This document shows, in pieces, positions 1-7,121 of a stretch of DNA of 11,878 nt. Under the pieces are notes generated by a model. The model saw nothing but the letters and a program-made list of their open reading frames with translations. It ran no database searches and was not told the origin of the DNA. How positions within the stretch are numbered: the first letter of the stretch is position 1; every line of letters starts with the position of its first letter. Both the position numbers and the translations under genes were made by a program. Origin of the DNA: MKRK01 sp001896915 (GTDB lineage: Bacteria; Bacillota; Clostridia; Oscillospirales; Acutalibacteraceae); contig CALJJF010000249.1 in assembly GCA_937973935.1 (NCBI GenBank), positions 1 through 11,878 of the forward strand, in the 5' to 3' direction.

Positions 1-137
1 AACATTACATCATAGCCCTGCATTCGTTTATACCTCGCCATGGTATCGGCCGCAACGGTGGGATAAGAATTCCCGATGTGAAGCTTGCCCGACGGATAAT
101 AAATCGGCGTCGTGATGTAAAACGTGTTTTTGTTCAT
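1..137 (-). CDS. metG: Methionyl-tRNA synthetase, N-terminal part (gene runs off the left edge)
   Basis: This is the 5' end of the cytoplasmic enzyme that charges tRNA-Met with methionine using ATP. Only the first 45 codons are present. They read MNKNTFYITTPIYYPSGKLH, then IGNSYPTVAADT and ARYKRMQGYDVM. The TTPIYYPSGKLHIGN stretch (residues 9-23) is the start of the class I Rossmann fold; HIGN at 20-23 is the class-defining HIGH-type motif in a form common in clostridial MetRS. The ATG at 137-135 is supported by an AGGAGG ribosome binding site (minus strand, 148-153) 10 nt upstream. The gene is transcribed away from ilvB and shares a short intergenic region with it. The KMSKS loop and anticodon-binding domain lie outside the window. 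Identification rests on strong motif recognition; no alignment was run. Confidence 0.93.
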   Translation of the reverse strand, partial: MNKNTFYITTPIYYPSGKLHIGNSYPTVAADTMARYKRMQGYDVM

Positions 138-224
138 TGGACTTTTTCCTCCTAATAATGCGAATGTAGTTGTAAGCTGCCATAAACGCAGGATTTTTTT
201 GGTATCTTATAACTATTCCTCATT

Positions 225-252
225 ATTATACCATTTTCAAACAAAAATTCAA
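225..252 (-). promoter_or_regulatory. metG: Probable sigma-A promoter of metG
   Basis: Read on the minus strand, a TTGAAT -35 box (247-252) is separated by 16 nt from a perfect TATAAT -10 box (225-230). The -10 box is preceded by TGG, giving an extended TGGTATAAT. Transcription would start near 218 and leave an untranslated leader of about 80 nt before metG. That is too short for a T-box riboswitch, and none was seen. Confidence 0.7.
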
Positions 253-305
253 TCAATTTTATTTTTTGGTTAATATTCACTGGCTCATTGGTTCTTTCAT
301 TTTTA

Positions 306-333
306 TTGACAAGCAATATTTTGATGGTATAAT
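306..333 (+). promoter_or_regulatory. ilvB: Sigma-A promoter of the ilvBNC operon
   Basis: A perfect TTGACA -35 box (306-311), a 16-nt spacer and a perfect TATAAT -10 box (328-333) are present. TGG before the -10 box makes it an extended TGGTATAAT. The expected start near 340 gives a leader of only about 30 nt before the ilvB start codon, so there is no room for a T-box or peptide attenuator between this promoter and the operon. Regulation, if any, must come from an operator protein or from an upstream site. Confidence 0.82.
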
Positions 334-370
334 AATATAACATACTAAAATTTTGACTGGAGGTGTCGGG

Positions 371-1987
371 ATGATCAGCGGAGCTGAAATCATGGTAAAA
401 TGTCTTGAACAAGAGGGGATTGACGTCGTGTTCGGCTATCCCGGTGCTGCCATTTGTCCTTTTTATGACGCATTGCTGGAAAGCTCAGTCCGCCATGTTT
501 TGGTGCGTCAGGAACAGAATGCGGGTCATGCCGCCTCGGGCTATGCACGGGCCAGCGGCAAGGCGGGTGTGTGCGTCACCACCTCCGGACCCGGCGCAAC
601 CAATCTGATCACCGCTGTTGCCTCGGCCTATATGGATTCCATCCCTATGGTCGCCATTACCGGTCAGGTCAGCACGGAGCTGTTGGGTCGTGACGTTTTT
701 CAGGAGATTGATATTACAGGCGCCTGTGAGCCTTTTACCAAACACAGTTATATCGTCATGGATACCGAGGATCTGGGCAGAGTGTTCCGTGAAGCCTTTC
801 ACATTGCCACCACAGGCAGACCGGGTCCTGTGTTGATCGACATCCCTGTGAATATTCAGACCAAATGCCTTGAGAGCTTTGTATATCCCGAAACGGTTGA
901 CATTGTGGGATATAAGCCAAGCAGAGGCGGACATTCGGTTCAGATTAAGCGGGCGGCACAGGCCATTCAAGCCGCAGAAAAGCCCGTCATCTGTGCCGGC
1001 GGCGGAATTTTTTCTGCCAAGGCGCAAAAGGCTTTGATTCAATTTGCGGAAAAGACGGATATTCCCGTCGTTTGCACCATGATGGGCATTGGCGCCATGC
1101 CGACGGCGCACCCTCTAAACCTGGGTATGCTGGGCTCCCACGGCGTGAAAGCCGCCAATGTGGCCATTCATCAGGCGGATTTGATTCTGCTGTGCGGTGC
1201 CCGTGTGGGTGACCGTGCCATGGCATCGCCGGACCAAATCGCAAGCCGTGCAAAAATCGTTCATATTGACATTGATCCGGCCGAAATCGGTAAAAACATG
1301 GCTGCCTCCATCCCCATTGTGGGGGACATCAAATTGGTTTTGAAGAGTCTTTGTGACGAAACGGAGACGCTTTCCCACACCGAATGGGCAGAGCAATGCC
1401 GCAAAAACCTCCGCCCGGCAGCCGTCGCGACAGAAGACACCGGGTTTGTCAACCCCAAGGCGTTTATGCGGTTATTGTCTGAAAAAATGCAGGACGACGC
1501 CATTCTGGTTGCGGACGTGGGTCAGAACCAAATCTGGTCCGCCAACAATTTTACCATCACCAAGGGTCGGTTTCTGACCTCGGGCGGGCTGGGCACCATG
1601 GGCTATTCCGTGGGGGCCGCCATCGGAGCAAAAGCAGCAAGCCCGGACAAGCAGGTTTGCGCTGTCTGCGGCGACGGATCCTTCCAGATGCAGATGATGG
1701 AGCTGGCGACCATGTGCCAGCATGACATTCCCGTTAAAATCATTGTGATGCGCAACGGTCGTCTCGGCATGGTAAGAGAGCTTCAGTTCAGAGGCTATCA
1801 TGCAAGATATTCCGGCGTTTTCTTAGAAGGCAGCCCGGATTTTATCAAGATCGCAGAAGCCTACGGCATTGCTGCCAAATCCATTCATAAAAACAGCGAA
1901 ACGGAACAGGCAATTGAAGAAATGCTCCAAAGTAAGACGCCGTATTTGCTTGAATGCGTGGTTGATCCGGATGAAACCGCACAATAA
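371..1987 (+). CDS. ilvB: Acetolactate synthase, large catalytic subunit
   Basis: This is the thiamine-diphosphate and FAD-dependent cytoplasmic enzyme that joins two pyruvates into 2-acetolactate, or pyruvate plus 2-oxobutyrate into acetohydroxybutyrate. It is the first common step of valine, leucine and isoleucine synthesis. From the ATG at 371 it has 538 residues, slightly short of the usual 550-575 but with all domains. Visible motifs are GYPGAA (22-27), the catalytic glutamate E48 in VRQEQNAGHAA, TTSGPGATNL (70-79), EIDITGACEPFTKHSY in the N-terminal domain, and the ThDP/Mg motif G434-D435-G436 ending at N462 in RNGRLGMVRE. A TTG codon at 353 is in frame, but the ATG at 371 has GGAGG (359-363) 7 nt upstream and gives the usual N-terminus. 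It is first in the operon, with the regulatory subunit gene 35 nt downstream. The anabolic role is inferred from the ilvN and ilvC neighbours. Confidence 0.96.
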   Translation: MISGAEIMVKCLEQEGIDVVFGYPGAAICPFYDALLESSVRHVLVRQEQNAGHAASGYARASGKAGVCVTTSGPGATNLITAVASAYMDSIPMVAITGQVSTELLGRDVFQEIDITGACEPFTKHSYIVMDTEDLGRVFREAFHIATTGRPGPVLIDIPVNIQTKCLESFVYPETVDIVGYKPSRGGHSVQIKRAAQAIQAAEKPVICAGGGIFSAKAQKALIQFAEKTDIPVVCTMMGIGAMPTAHPLNLGMLGSHGVKAANVAIHQADLILLCGARVGDRAMASPDQIASRAKIVHIDIDPAEIGKNMAASIPIVGDIKLVLKSLCDETETLSHTEWAEQCRKNLRPAAVATEDTGFVNPKAFMRLLSEKMQDDAILVADVGQNQIWSANNFTITKGRFLTSGGLGTMGYSVGAAIGAKAASPDKQVCAVCGDGSFQMQMMELATMCQHDIPVKIIVMRNGRLGMVRELQFRGYHARYSGVFLEGSPDFIKIAEAYGIAAKSIHKNSETEQAIEEMLQSKTPYLLECVVDPDETAQ

Positions 1988-2022
1988 TTACGAACAGAAC
2001 CCAGATATAAGGAGGGATCCTG

Positions 2023-2523
2023 ATGAAGCATACCATTTCGGTTTTGGTGGAGAACCATGCCGGTGTCCTGTCCAAGGTTGCAGGGCTTTTCAGCCGCAGA
2101 GGATTCAACATTGACTCCCTGGCTGTGGGCGAAACGGAGAACCCCGATATTTCAAGAATTACCATCGTTGCCACAGGCAATGATTATACCATTGAACAGA
2201 TCGAAAAACAGCTGAATAAGGTGATCCCCGTCATCAAGGTCAAAACACTGGCTGAGGGTGATTACATCAGCCGGATGCTGACAATGTTTAAAGTAAGGTT
2301 TACATCTCCCCATCGGGGTGATATAATGAAGATTGCGGAAATTATGGGAGCGAGGATCATTGATGTTACTTCCTCTTCCATTACCCTCGAATTTACCGAT
2401 ACCGAGGAACGCACCTTCACTCTGGAACAGCTTTTGAAGCCCTTTGGCATCAAAGAAGTGGTCAGAACCGGTGCTATCGCAATCGAAAAGGGCAACAAGG
2501 TTGTCAGAGAGAAAACAAATTAA
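2023..2523 (+). CDS. ilvN: Acetolactate synthase, small regulatory subunit
   Basis: This is the regulatory partner of IlvB. It raises the activity of the catalytic subunit and carries valine feedback inhibition. It has 166 residues, the normal bacterial length. An N-terminal ACT domain spans about residues 2-76 (HTISVLVENHAGVLSKVAGL, then FSRRGFNIDSL), followed by the usual C-terminal domain that ends in RTGAIAIEKGNKVVRE. N11, G14 and N29, which line the valine site in the E. coli IlvH family, are all conserved here, so feedback sensitivity is likely (inference). The start is fixed by AAGGAGG (2009-2015), 7 nt before the ATG. It lies between ilvB and ilvC, 37 nt before ilvC, and must be co-transcribed with them. 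The symbol ilvH would be equally valid. Confidence 0.95.
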   Translation: MKHTISVLVENHAGVLSKVAGLFSRRGFNIDSLAVGETENPDISRITIVATGNDYTIEQIEKQLNKVIPVIKVKTLAEGDYISRMLTMFKVRFTSPHRGDIMKIAEIMGARIIDVTSSSITLEFTDTEERTFTLEQLLKPFGIKEVVRTGAIAIEKGNKVVREKTN

Positions 2524-2560
2524 CCGTAGGGTTGAATAAAAATTTGGAGGTAAAAAAGAA

Positions 2561-3562
2561 ATGGCGAAAATCTATTATCATGCAGACTGCAATCTCGATT
2601 TATTAAAGGGTAAAACCGTTGCTGTTATCGGATACGGCAGTCAGGGTCACGCACACGCACTGAATCTAAAGGACAGCGGTGTTGACGTGGTTGTCGGACT
2701 TTATGAAGGAAGCAAATCATGGGCAAAAGCAGAGGAAGCAGGCTTAAAGGTCGCAACTGCTGCAGAAGCTGCCAAGGCAGCCGATATCATTATGATTCTC
2801 ATTCATGACGAGAGACAGGCAAAATTATACAAAGACAGCATTGAGCCGAACCTGACCGAGGGCAAAGCACTTGTTTTTGCACACGGCTTCAATATCCACT
2901 ATCAGCAGATCATTCCTCCGTCCAATGTTGACGTATTTATGATCGCACCCAAAGGACCCGGACATACCGTCAGAAGCGAATATGTTGCCGGAAAGGGCGT
3001 TCCCTGCCTGGTTGCCATTCATCAGGATGCCACCGGCAAGGCCCTTGATTTTGCTCTTGCTTATGCGGCCGGCATCGGCGGCTCCCGTGCAGGCGTTCTG
3101 GAAACCAGCTTTAAGATGGAAACCGAAACCGATCTGTTCGGCGAACAGGCAGTTCTTTGCGGCGGCGTTACCGCCCTCATGAGAGCCGGTTTTGAAACCT
3201 TGGTGGAAGCAGGCTATGACGCTGAAAACGCTTATTTTGAATGCATTCACGAAATGAAGCTGATTGTTGACTTGATTTATCAGGGCGGCTTCTCCTATAT
3301 GCGTTATTCCATTTCCGACACAGCGGAATACGGCGATTATCAAATCGGCAAGCGGATCATCACCGATGAAACAAAAGCTGAAATGAAAAAGGTTCTGGGC
3401 GAAATTCAGGACGGCTCCTTTGCAAGAGACTGGATCCTCGAAAACCAGTCCGGCAGAGCACATTTCTTGGCAACACGTAGAAATGAAAGCGAGCACAAGC
3501 TTGAGCAAATCGGCAAAGAGCTTCGCAAAATGTATAGCTGGAACGAAGAAAAGAAGTTTTAA
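2561..3562 (+). CDS. ilvC: Ketol-acid reductoisomerase, class I (short form)
   Basis: This enzyme converts acetolactate or acetohydroxybutyrate into the dihydroxy acid by Mg-dependent alkyl migration and NAD(P)H reduction, the second common step of the pathway. It has 333 residues, typical for short class I enzymes. The N-terminal Rossmann domain has VIGYGSQGHAHALNL (G24, G26, G29). H108 in FAHGFNIH and K131 in APKGPGHTVRSEY are active-site residues. The knotted C-terminal domain has D191 and E195 (TDLFGEQ) as metal ligands, plus E227 and E231 (FECIHEMK) and S252 (YSISDTAEYGDY). The cofactor loop at 46-54 reads GLYEGSKSW; many NADPH-dependent relatives have an arginine where this one has Y48, and E49 is acidic (see findings). 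GGAGG (2546-2550) lies 10 nt before the ATG. It is the last gene of the operon, followed by a strong terminator. Confidence 0.96.
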   Translation: MAKIYYHADCNLDLLKGKTVAVIGYGSQGHAHALNLKDSGVDVVVGLYEGSKSWAKAEEAGLKVATAAEAAKAADIIMILIHDERQAKLYKDSIEPNLTEGKALVFAHGFNIHYQQIIPPSNVDVFMIAPKGPGHTVRSEYVAGKGVPCLVAIHQDATGKALDFALAYAAGIGGSRAGVLETSFKMETETDLFGEQAVLCGGVTALMRAGFETLVEAGYDAENAYFECIHEMKLIVDLIYQGGFSYMRYSISDTAEYGDYQIGKRIITDETKAEMKKVLGEIQDGSFARDWILENQSGRAHFLATRRNESEHKLEQIGKELRKMYSWNEEKKF

Positions 3563-3576
3563 TATTTTTTATAACA

Positions 3577-3611
3577 ATCGGGCGGTTCTTGTAGAACCGC
3601 CCGATCTTTTT
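3577..3611 (+). terminator. Intrinsic terminator of the ilvBNC operon
   Basis: A perfect 13-bp stem pairs 3577-3589 with 3593-3605 around a 3-nt TGT loop. It is rich in G and C (ATCGGGCGGTTCT) and is followed by CTTTTTAT. It begins 14 nt after the ilvC stop codon and separates the operon from the sigma factor gene. Confidence 0.93.
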
Positions 3612-3613
3612 AT

Positions 3614-3621
3614 GGTATAAT
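3614..3621 (+). promoter_or_regulatory. Probable extended -10 promoter for the sigma factor operon
   Basis: TATAAT at 3616-3621 is part of the sequence ATGGTATAATA, the same extended -10 context as the metG and ilvB promoters. No good TTGACA box lies 16-18 nt upstream: that position falls inside the ilvC terminator stem (around 3594-3599, GAACCG). Expression is therefore predicted to rely on the extended -10, with a leader of about 95 nt that is AT-rich and contains a weak 8-bp A/T hairpin (3639-3658). Confidence 0.5.
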
Positions 3622-3720
3622 AAAGTTCAAATGCTTTCTTTTATTATTTTTAATAAAAAATGCAACAAAACAAACAAAAAAACACTCTATAGATATGTTA
3701 ACAAGTTTGGAGGTCAGACG

Positions 3721-4245
3721 ATGGATGCAGGAAATGTCAGTGCACTGACGACCAGAGCAAAATACGGTGACAAGGAAGCCTTCGGAGAGCTGTATGCCCT
3801 CATTTGGCGGGACTTGTACAAATATGCTCTTTTTTATCTGGGAAACAGAGAGGATGCGGAGGACGCTGTCGGCGAAGCCGTCATTGCCGCCTACAGCTCC
3901 ATTTATCAGCTACGGGAACCGGACGCCTTCAAGGGATGGATGTATAAGCTTCTATCAAACAGCTGTAAGAAAAAGCTGAAGACAATCATTCAAGGGCGCA
4001 ATTCATTACGCTTTGACGGCCTGGAACTATCCTATGATATAATGAGCAGCGAGGAAATGCACACCGCCGCCGAGTTGTATGAAAGCCTGAACAGCCTCAG
4101 TCCCGTGGAACGGCAGATTATTCTTCTTTCCGTTGTGGGGGGCTATAAAAGCGATGAAATCGCCCGTCTTTTGCATAAGCCTTCGGGAACCGTCCGGTCT
4201 GCCCTTTGCCGGGCTTTGAAGAAATTGAGAACTGATTTTTCGTAG
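3721..4245 (+). CDS. ECF-type (sigma-70 family) RNA polymerase sigma factor
   Basis: This is a two-domain alternative sigma factor of 174 residues that would direct RNA polymerase to a specific set of promoters. Region 2 covers roughly residues 12-85: the AFGELYALIWRDLYKYALFY helix, then REDAEDAVGEAVIAAYSSI and FKGWMYKLLSNSCKKKLK, which correspond to core binding and -10 recognition. Region 4 covers about 120-172 (LNSLSPVERQIILLSVVGGY, then KSDEIARLLHKPSGTVRSAL) and holds the helix-turn-helix for the -35 element. There is no region 1 or 3, as expected for the ECF group. An in-frame ATG at 3631 would add 30 unrelated residues; the ATG at 3721 is preferred because GGAGG (3709-3713) lies 7 nt upstream. 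The downstream membrane protein, 17 nt away, is the likely regulator. The target genes are unknown. Confidence 0.9.
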   Translation: MDAGNVSALTTRAKYGDKEAFGELYALIWRDLYKYALFYLGNREDAEDAVGEAVIAAYSSIYQLREPDAFKGWMYKLLSNSCKKKLKTIIQGRNSLRFDGLELSYDIMSSEEMHTAAELYESLNSLSPVERQIILLSVVGGYKSDEIARLLHKPSGTVRSALCRALKKLRTDFS

Positions 4246-4262
4246 AATTAGGAGAGGTATTT

Positions 4263-6821
4263 ATGAACGAAAACAACCATAACATTGACAAGGAAATCGA
4301 GGAACTCAAAAGCACCCTCGCTCCCATCAGTGAAAATATCAAGCCGCCCTTTTCCGTTACTCCTGCCAAATTGGAAGAAAAGCTGGAGGGCGTAGCACAG
4401 AACAGGACGATTTTTACCACACCCCTTTTTAAAAAAGCTGCCAGAGGAATTCTGGCCTGTGCCGTTTCTCTGACCATTGTTGCCGGCTCTGTGATGACCT
4501 ATCAGGCTTCTCAGAACAAGGCGCTCATCAAGGAAGGAGATAAAAATGTTTCCATCGCCGGCGATTATAAACGGCTGTATCAAAGCATCGAGAAGCTGAA
4601 GAAGACGAACACAAAGAAGTTTGAAGATGCCCGGGACGTCTTGATTGGATCTGGAGATGCCTATAATGAATCCTTTCAGGATCAAAGCGTAAAACCGTCA
4701 ACCGCCACCACGACTACTACCACCAAAACCGCAGGATACGGAAAAACAAACACCCAAGTGGCTGATGTTGACGAGGGTGATATTTTGAAAAACGACGGAA
4801 AGTACTTGTATTTTCTTTCCGGCACCAACAATAAAAACGGGATTACAACGACAGAAGCCTATGTCGCTCCCGACCTTGCCCGGTATGGCTATTCTGTCAG
4901 CTCCAGGTCTTCCAAGATGCTGAAAATCATCAGTGCGGGAGAAACCGGAAAAATGCAGCTGCTGGCCACGGTGAAATTTGACGGGGATTTTCAGCCCGAG
5001 GAAATGTATCTTTCCGAAGACAACGTTATTCTGGTGGGACAGACGGTGACCCAGAAGAAGGTCAAAGTGGAAACCTCCACGGCAAAAACAGACGCACCTC
5101 CATCCATCGAGCCTGCCACTGCCAAGGATTTGATTACCTACCCTGCCTATACCGGCAGTGCCGTTGACCCCAACAGCGCCGTTTCCAACGAAACCGGAAC
5201 AAATGCGTCTTCCGCCGCTGATGATGGCACAACCAATGTGGATAAAACATCGGTCAGCACAGGCGCCGCCAGCTCCAGCGGAGCGGAGCCTGCGATCTCC
5301 ACCAAAGAAGTGCCTCCCTCGCGTGATACCCTGACGGAAAAAACCACCGTTCCCGAGCAATATTATTCCGTAACCGAAACCAAAACCACCGTGCAAGTCT
5401 ATGATGTGTCGGTTAAAATGAACCCCAGACTCCTTCATACCTACAGTCAGGACGGAGGATATCTGTCCTCCCGTATGACAGGAACGAAGCTGTATCTGGT
5501 TTCCAATCACTATATCGGCGACGTGCTGAATAAAATCACACAGAGAAACATCATAAATTATGTCCCGAAAACATGCCTTGACAAAGGTCGAAATACCCCC
5601 ATTCCGGCAGAGGACATTGCCATGGTAAACAACAGCACCGAAACAAACTATGCCGTTATTTCAGGAATTGACACGGAAACCATGAAAACCTCCAAAAAGG
5701 CTGTCTTGGGAAGCGGTGACACGATTTATGCAACCACTGACAATTTATATGTCGCCTGCTACCGCTACAAGCAAAACCCAGCTTCTTCCTCCCAAAAAAG
5801 CGTTTCCGGCAGCTACACCTCTGTGCTACGGTTCAGCTTACCCCAAGAAATCAAGTTCACGGGAAGCTGTGATATCAGCGGCAATATTCTCAATAAATAT
5901 TCCATGGATGAAACTGACGGTCTGTTCAGAATTGCCACCACTACCGATGTATACGGCTACACCTTCTCCCGGTTCAACAATGTGTTTGTGCTGGATCAGA
6001 ATTTGAAAATCACCGGCAGTGTAGAAAATTTGGCAGAGGGCGAAACCATCAAATCCGTCCGGTTTATGGGAAAAACTGCTTATGTTGTCACCTTCCGTCA
6101 GACAGATCCCTTGTTTGCCATTGATTTATCCGTTCCTTCCAAGCCGAAGGTTTTGGGCGAACTGAAAATACCCGGCTTTTCCGAATATCTCCACCCGGTG
6201 GATGAAACCCATCTGTTGGGCGTGGGGGTAGCCGGAAACGAGCAGGGTCAGACCGGCGGGGTTAAGCTGTCCTTGTTTGATGTGTCCAATCCCAAAGCAC
6301 CCAGGGAAGCCTTCCAATACAACCTGCCGGGCTCAAGCAGCTCTTCTTACATCGGAACCGATCCGAAATCCTTTCTCTATGACGCTGAAAGAGGTATCAT
6401 CGGAATCCCAGCAACCATCAACGGTTTGAGCGATTCAAAAAATTATTCCACGTATGTCACTAACTTTAATGTTCTTTGCTTCATTCAATTGAATTTAAAA
6501 ACCGGCTTTACCCCGCTGTTCGACATGGCGAATACTGCACCGGTCAAGGATGAGCAAAGTACCTATTACCGGTTATCCAACGATACCATTCTCCGTGGAA
6601 CCTACATCGGCGACGCTGTGTATTCTGTCTCCGAGGGTTATATCATCTCCGCCAGTATTACCGAGAAAAAACGGCTGGGCGTCCTTAGCTTGGGAGATGA
6701 AACCGAACGGGTATTTACGAAGGGCGACGGTTTTACCGGTCAACCGATCGTTTCACTGGACCCGAAATCCTGGTCTGTTGAGAACGACCAAGTCTTATAT
6801 CCCTATGGGTATGCCAAATGA
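4263..6821 (+). CDS. Membrane-anchored beta-propeller protein, putative regulator of the upstream sigma factor
   Basis: The protein has 852 residues. Residues 1-61 look cytoplasmic: charged, with PPFSVTPAKLEEKLEG at 28-43, a pattern I associate with N-termini of clostridial anti-sigma-like proteins. One membrane helix follows (about 62-80, GILACAVSLTIVAGSVMTY). FKKAAR just before it predicts an N-inside, C-outside topology. After a Thr-rich linker, residues around 159-185 carry TNTQVADVDEGDILKNDGKY, the hallmark of the extracytoplasmic beta-propeller family PF09826. A Ser/Thr/Ala/Pro-rich segment of about 95 residues (roughly 272-368) interrupts the propeller, which resumes with further blades to the C-terminus. 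AGGAG (4250-4254) lies 8 nt before the ATG. Being 17 nt downstream of an ECF sigma gene, it may hold the sigma at the membrane and release it on an outside signal. That role is inference; the propeller fold is better supported. Confidence 0.82.
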   Translation: MNENNHNIDKEIEELKSTLAPISENIKPPFSVTPAKLEEKLEGVAQNRTIFTTPLFKKAARGILACAVSLTIVAGSVMTYQASQNKALIKEGDKNVSIAGDYKRLYQSIEKLKKTNTKKFEDARDVLIGSGDAYNESFQDQSVKPSTATTTTTTKTAGYGKTNTQVADVDEGDILKNDGKYLYFLSGTNNKNGITTTEAYVAPDLARYGYSVSSRSSKMLKIISAGETGKMQLLATVKFDGDFQPEEMYLSEDNVILVGQTVTQKKVKVETSTAKTDAPPSIEPATAKDLITYPAYTGSAVDPNSAVSNETGTNASSAADDGTTNVDKTSVSTGAASSSGAEPAISTKEVPPSRDTLTEKTTVPEQYYSVTETKTTVQVYDVSVKMNPRLLHTYSQDGGYLSSRMTGTKLYLVSNHYIGDVLNKITQRNIINYVPKTCLDKGRNTPIPAEDIAMVNNSTETNYAVISGIDTETMKTSKKAVLGSGDTIYATTDNLYVACYRYKQNPASSSQKSVSGSYTSVLRFSLPQEIKFTGSCDISGNILNKYSMDETDGLFRIATTTDVYGYTFSRFNNVFVLDQNLKITGSVENLAEGETIKSVRFMGKTAYVVTFRQTDPLFAIDLSVPSKPKVLGELKIPGFSEYLHPVDETHLLGVGVAGNEQGQTGGVKLSLFDVSNPKAPREAFQYNLPGSSSSSYIGTDPKSFLYDAERGIIGIPATINGLSDSKNYSTYVTNFNVLCFIQLNLKTGFTPLFDMANTAPVKDEQSTYYRLSNDTILRGTYIGDAVYSVSEGYIISASITEKKRLGVLSLGDETERVFTKGDGFTGQPIVSLDPKSWSVENDQVLYPYGYAK

Positions 6822-6828
6822 ATCGAGG

Positions 6829-6852
6829 AAACGGGCTTTGGCCCGTTTTTTC
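6829..6852 (+). terminator. Intrinsic terminator after the beta-propeller gene
   Basis: An 8-bp perfect stem (AAACGGGC at 6829-6836 with GCCCGTTT at 6841-6848) closes a TTTG loop and runs into a six-T tract ending at 6851. It starts 7 nt after the stop codon and ends the sigma/propeller operon. Confidence 0.88.
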
Positions 6853-6965
6853 TTTGACCAGGTTTTTGAGGGCCGTTTTGCCTATCCTATCCCTGATATT
6901 TTCAGCGGTGGGAACAATAACGACCCTATATTTATTGACTGCTGATAAATTGCTATAGTAAATAC

Positions 6966-6994
6966 TAGACAATCTCTATTAAATGTTGTATAAT
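6966..6994 (+). promoter_or_regulatory. Probable sigma-A promoter of the PrsA-like lipoprotein gene
   Basis: TAGACA (6966-6971), a 17-nt spacer and a perfect TATAAT (6989-6994) form a good promoter inside the 300-bp gap between the propeller gene terminator and the next gene. Transcription would start near 7001, leaving a leader of about 120 nt. The remaining upstream part of the gap (6853-6965) shows no recognisable feature. Confidence 0.72.
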
Positions 6995-7008
6995 TTGTTG
7001 GTATCTCG

Positions 7009-7108
7009 TTTTCAGTCGGCGGAACGCCGATCTGCGGCTTTGCCCCCTGAAAAATTCATAAAGCAGGACGAGCATGTCAGCAGGAATTTTTTATCAGATA
7101 TAAATTCT
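7009..7108 (+). promoter_or_regulatory. Foldable 5' leader upstream of the PrsA-like gene (unidentified)
   Basis: The predicted leader can form a closed two-hairpin element. TTTTCAG (7009-7015) pairs with CTGAAAA (7047-7053). Inside lie a 6-bp TCGGCG/CGCCGA hairpin with a GAA loop (7016-7030) and a small GGC-TTT-GCC hairpin (7036-7044). A second stem, 6 bp plus one G-U pair (7083-7089 with 7102-7108), ends directly next to the AGGAGG ribosome binding site at 7109-7114. I do not recognise a known riboswitch or ribosomal leader here. The pairing is visible in the sequence; a regulatory role is inference. Confidence 0.4.
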
Positions 7109-7121
7109 AGGAGGATGTTTC

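Noticed and set aside
138..340. T-box or S-box riboswitch controlling metG or ilvB
   Set aside because: The predicted leaders are only about 80 nt and 30 nt long, and no T-box AGGGTGGNACCGCG-type or S-box core sequence is present.
353..370. In-frame TTG start that would lengthen ilvB by six residues
   Set aside because: The ATG at 371 has a well-spaced GGAGG and gives the family N-terminus; the TTG has no ribosome binding site and the GGAGG lies inside the extension.
152..412. Minus-strand frame overlapping the metG/ilvB intergenic region
   Set aside because: It overlaps two promoters and the ilvB start, has no ribosome binding site and resembles no protein.
485..1111. Long minus-strand frame inside ilvB (and similar ones inside ilvC and the propeller gene)
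   Set aside because: These are antisense shadows of well-conserved genes, with no ribosome binding site or family motifs.
3631..3720. Upstream ATG that would add 30 residues to the sigma factor
   Set aside because: The added residues are Lys/Asn-rich and unlike sigma factors, there is no ribosome binding site at 3631, and GGAGG sits right before the ATG at 3721.
4705..4735. Short Thr-codon repeat (ACC/ACG/ACT) in the propeller gene as a possible contingency locus
   Set aside because: The codons vary, so it is not a clean slippage-prone repeat; it is better explained as a Thr-rich linker after the membrane helix.
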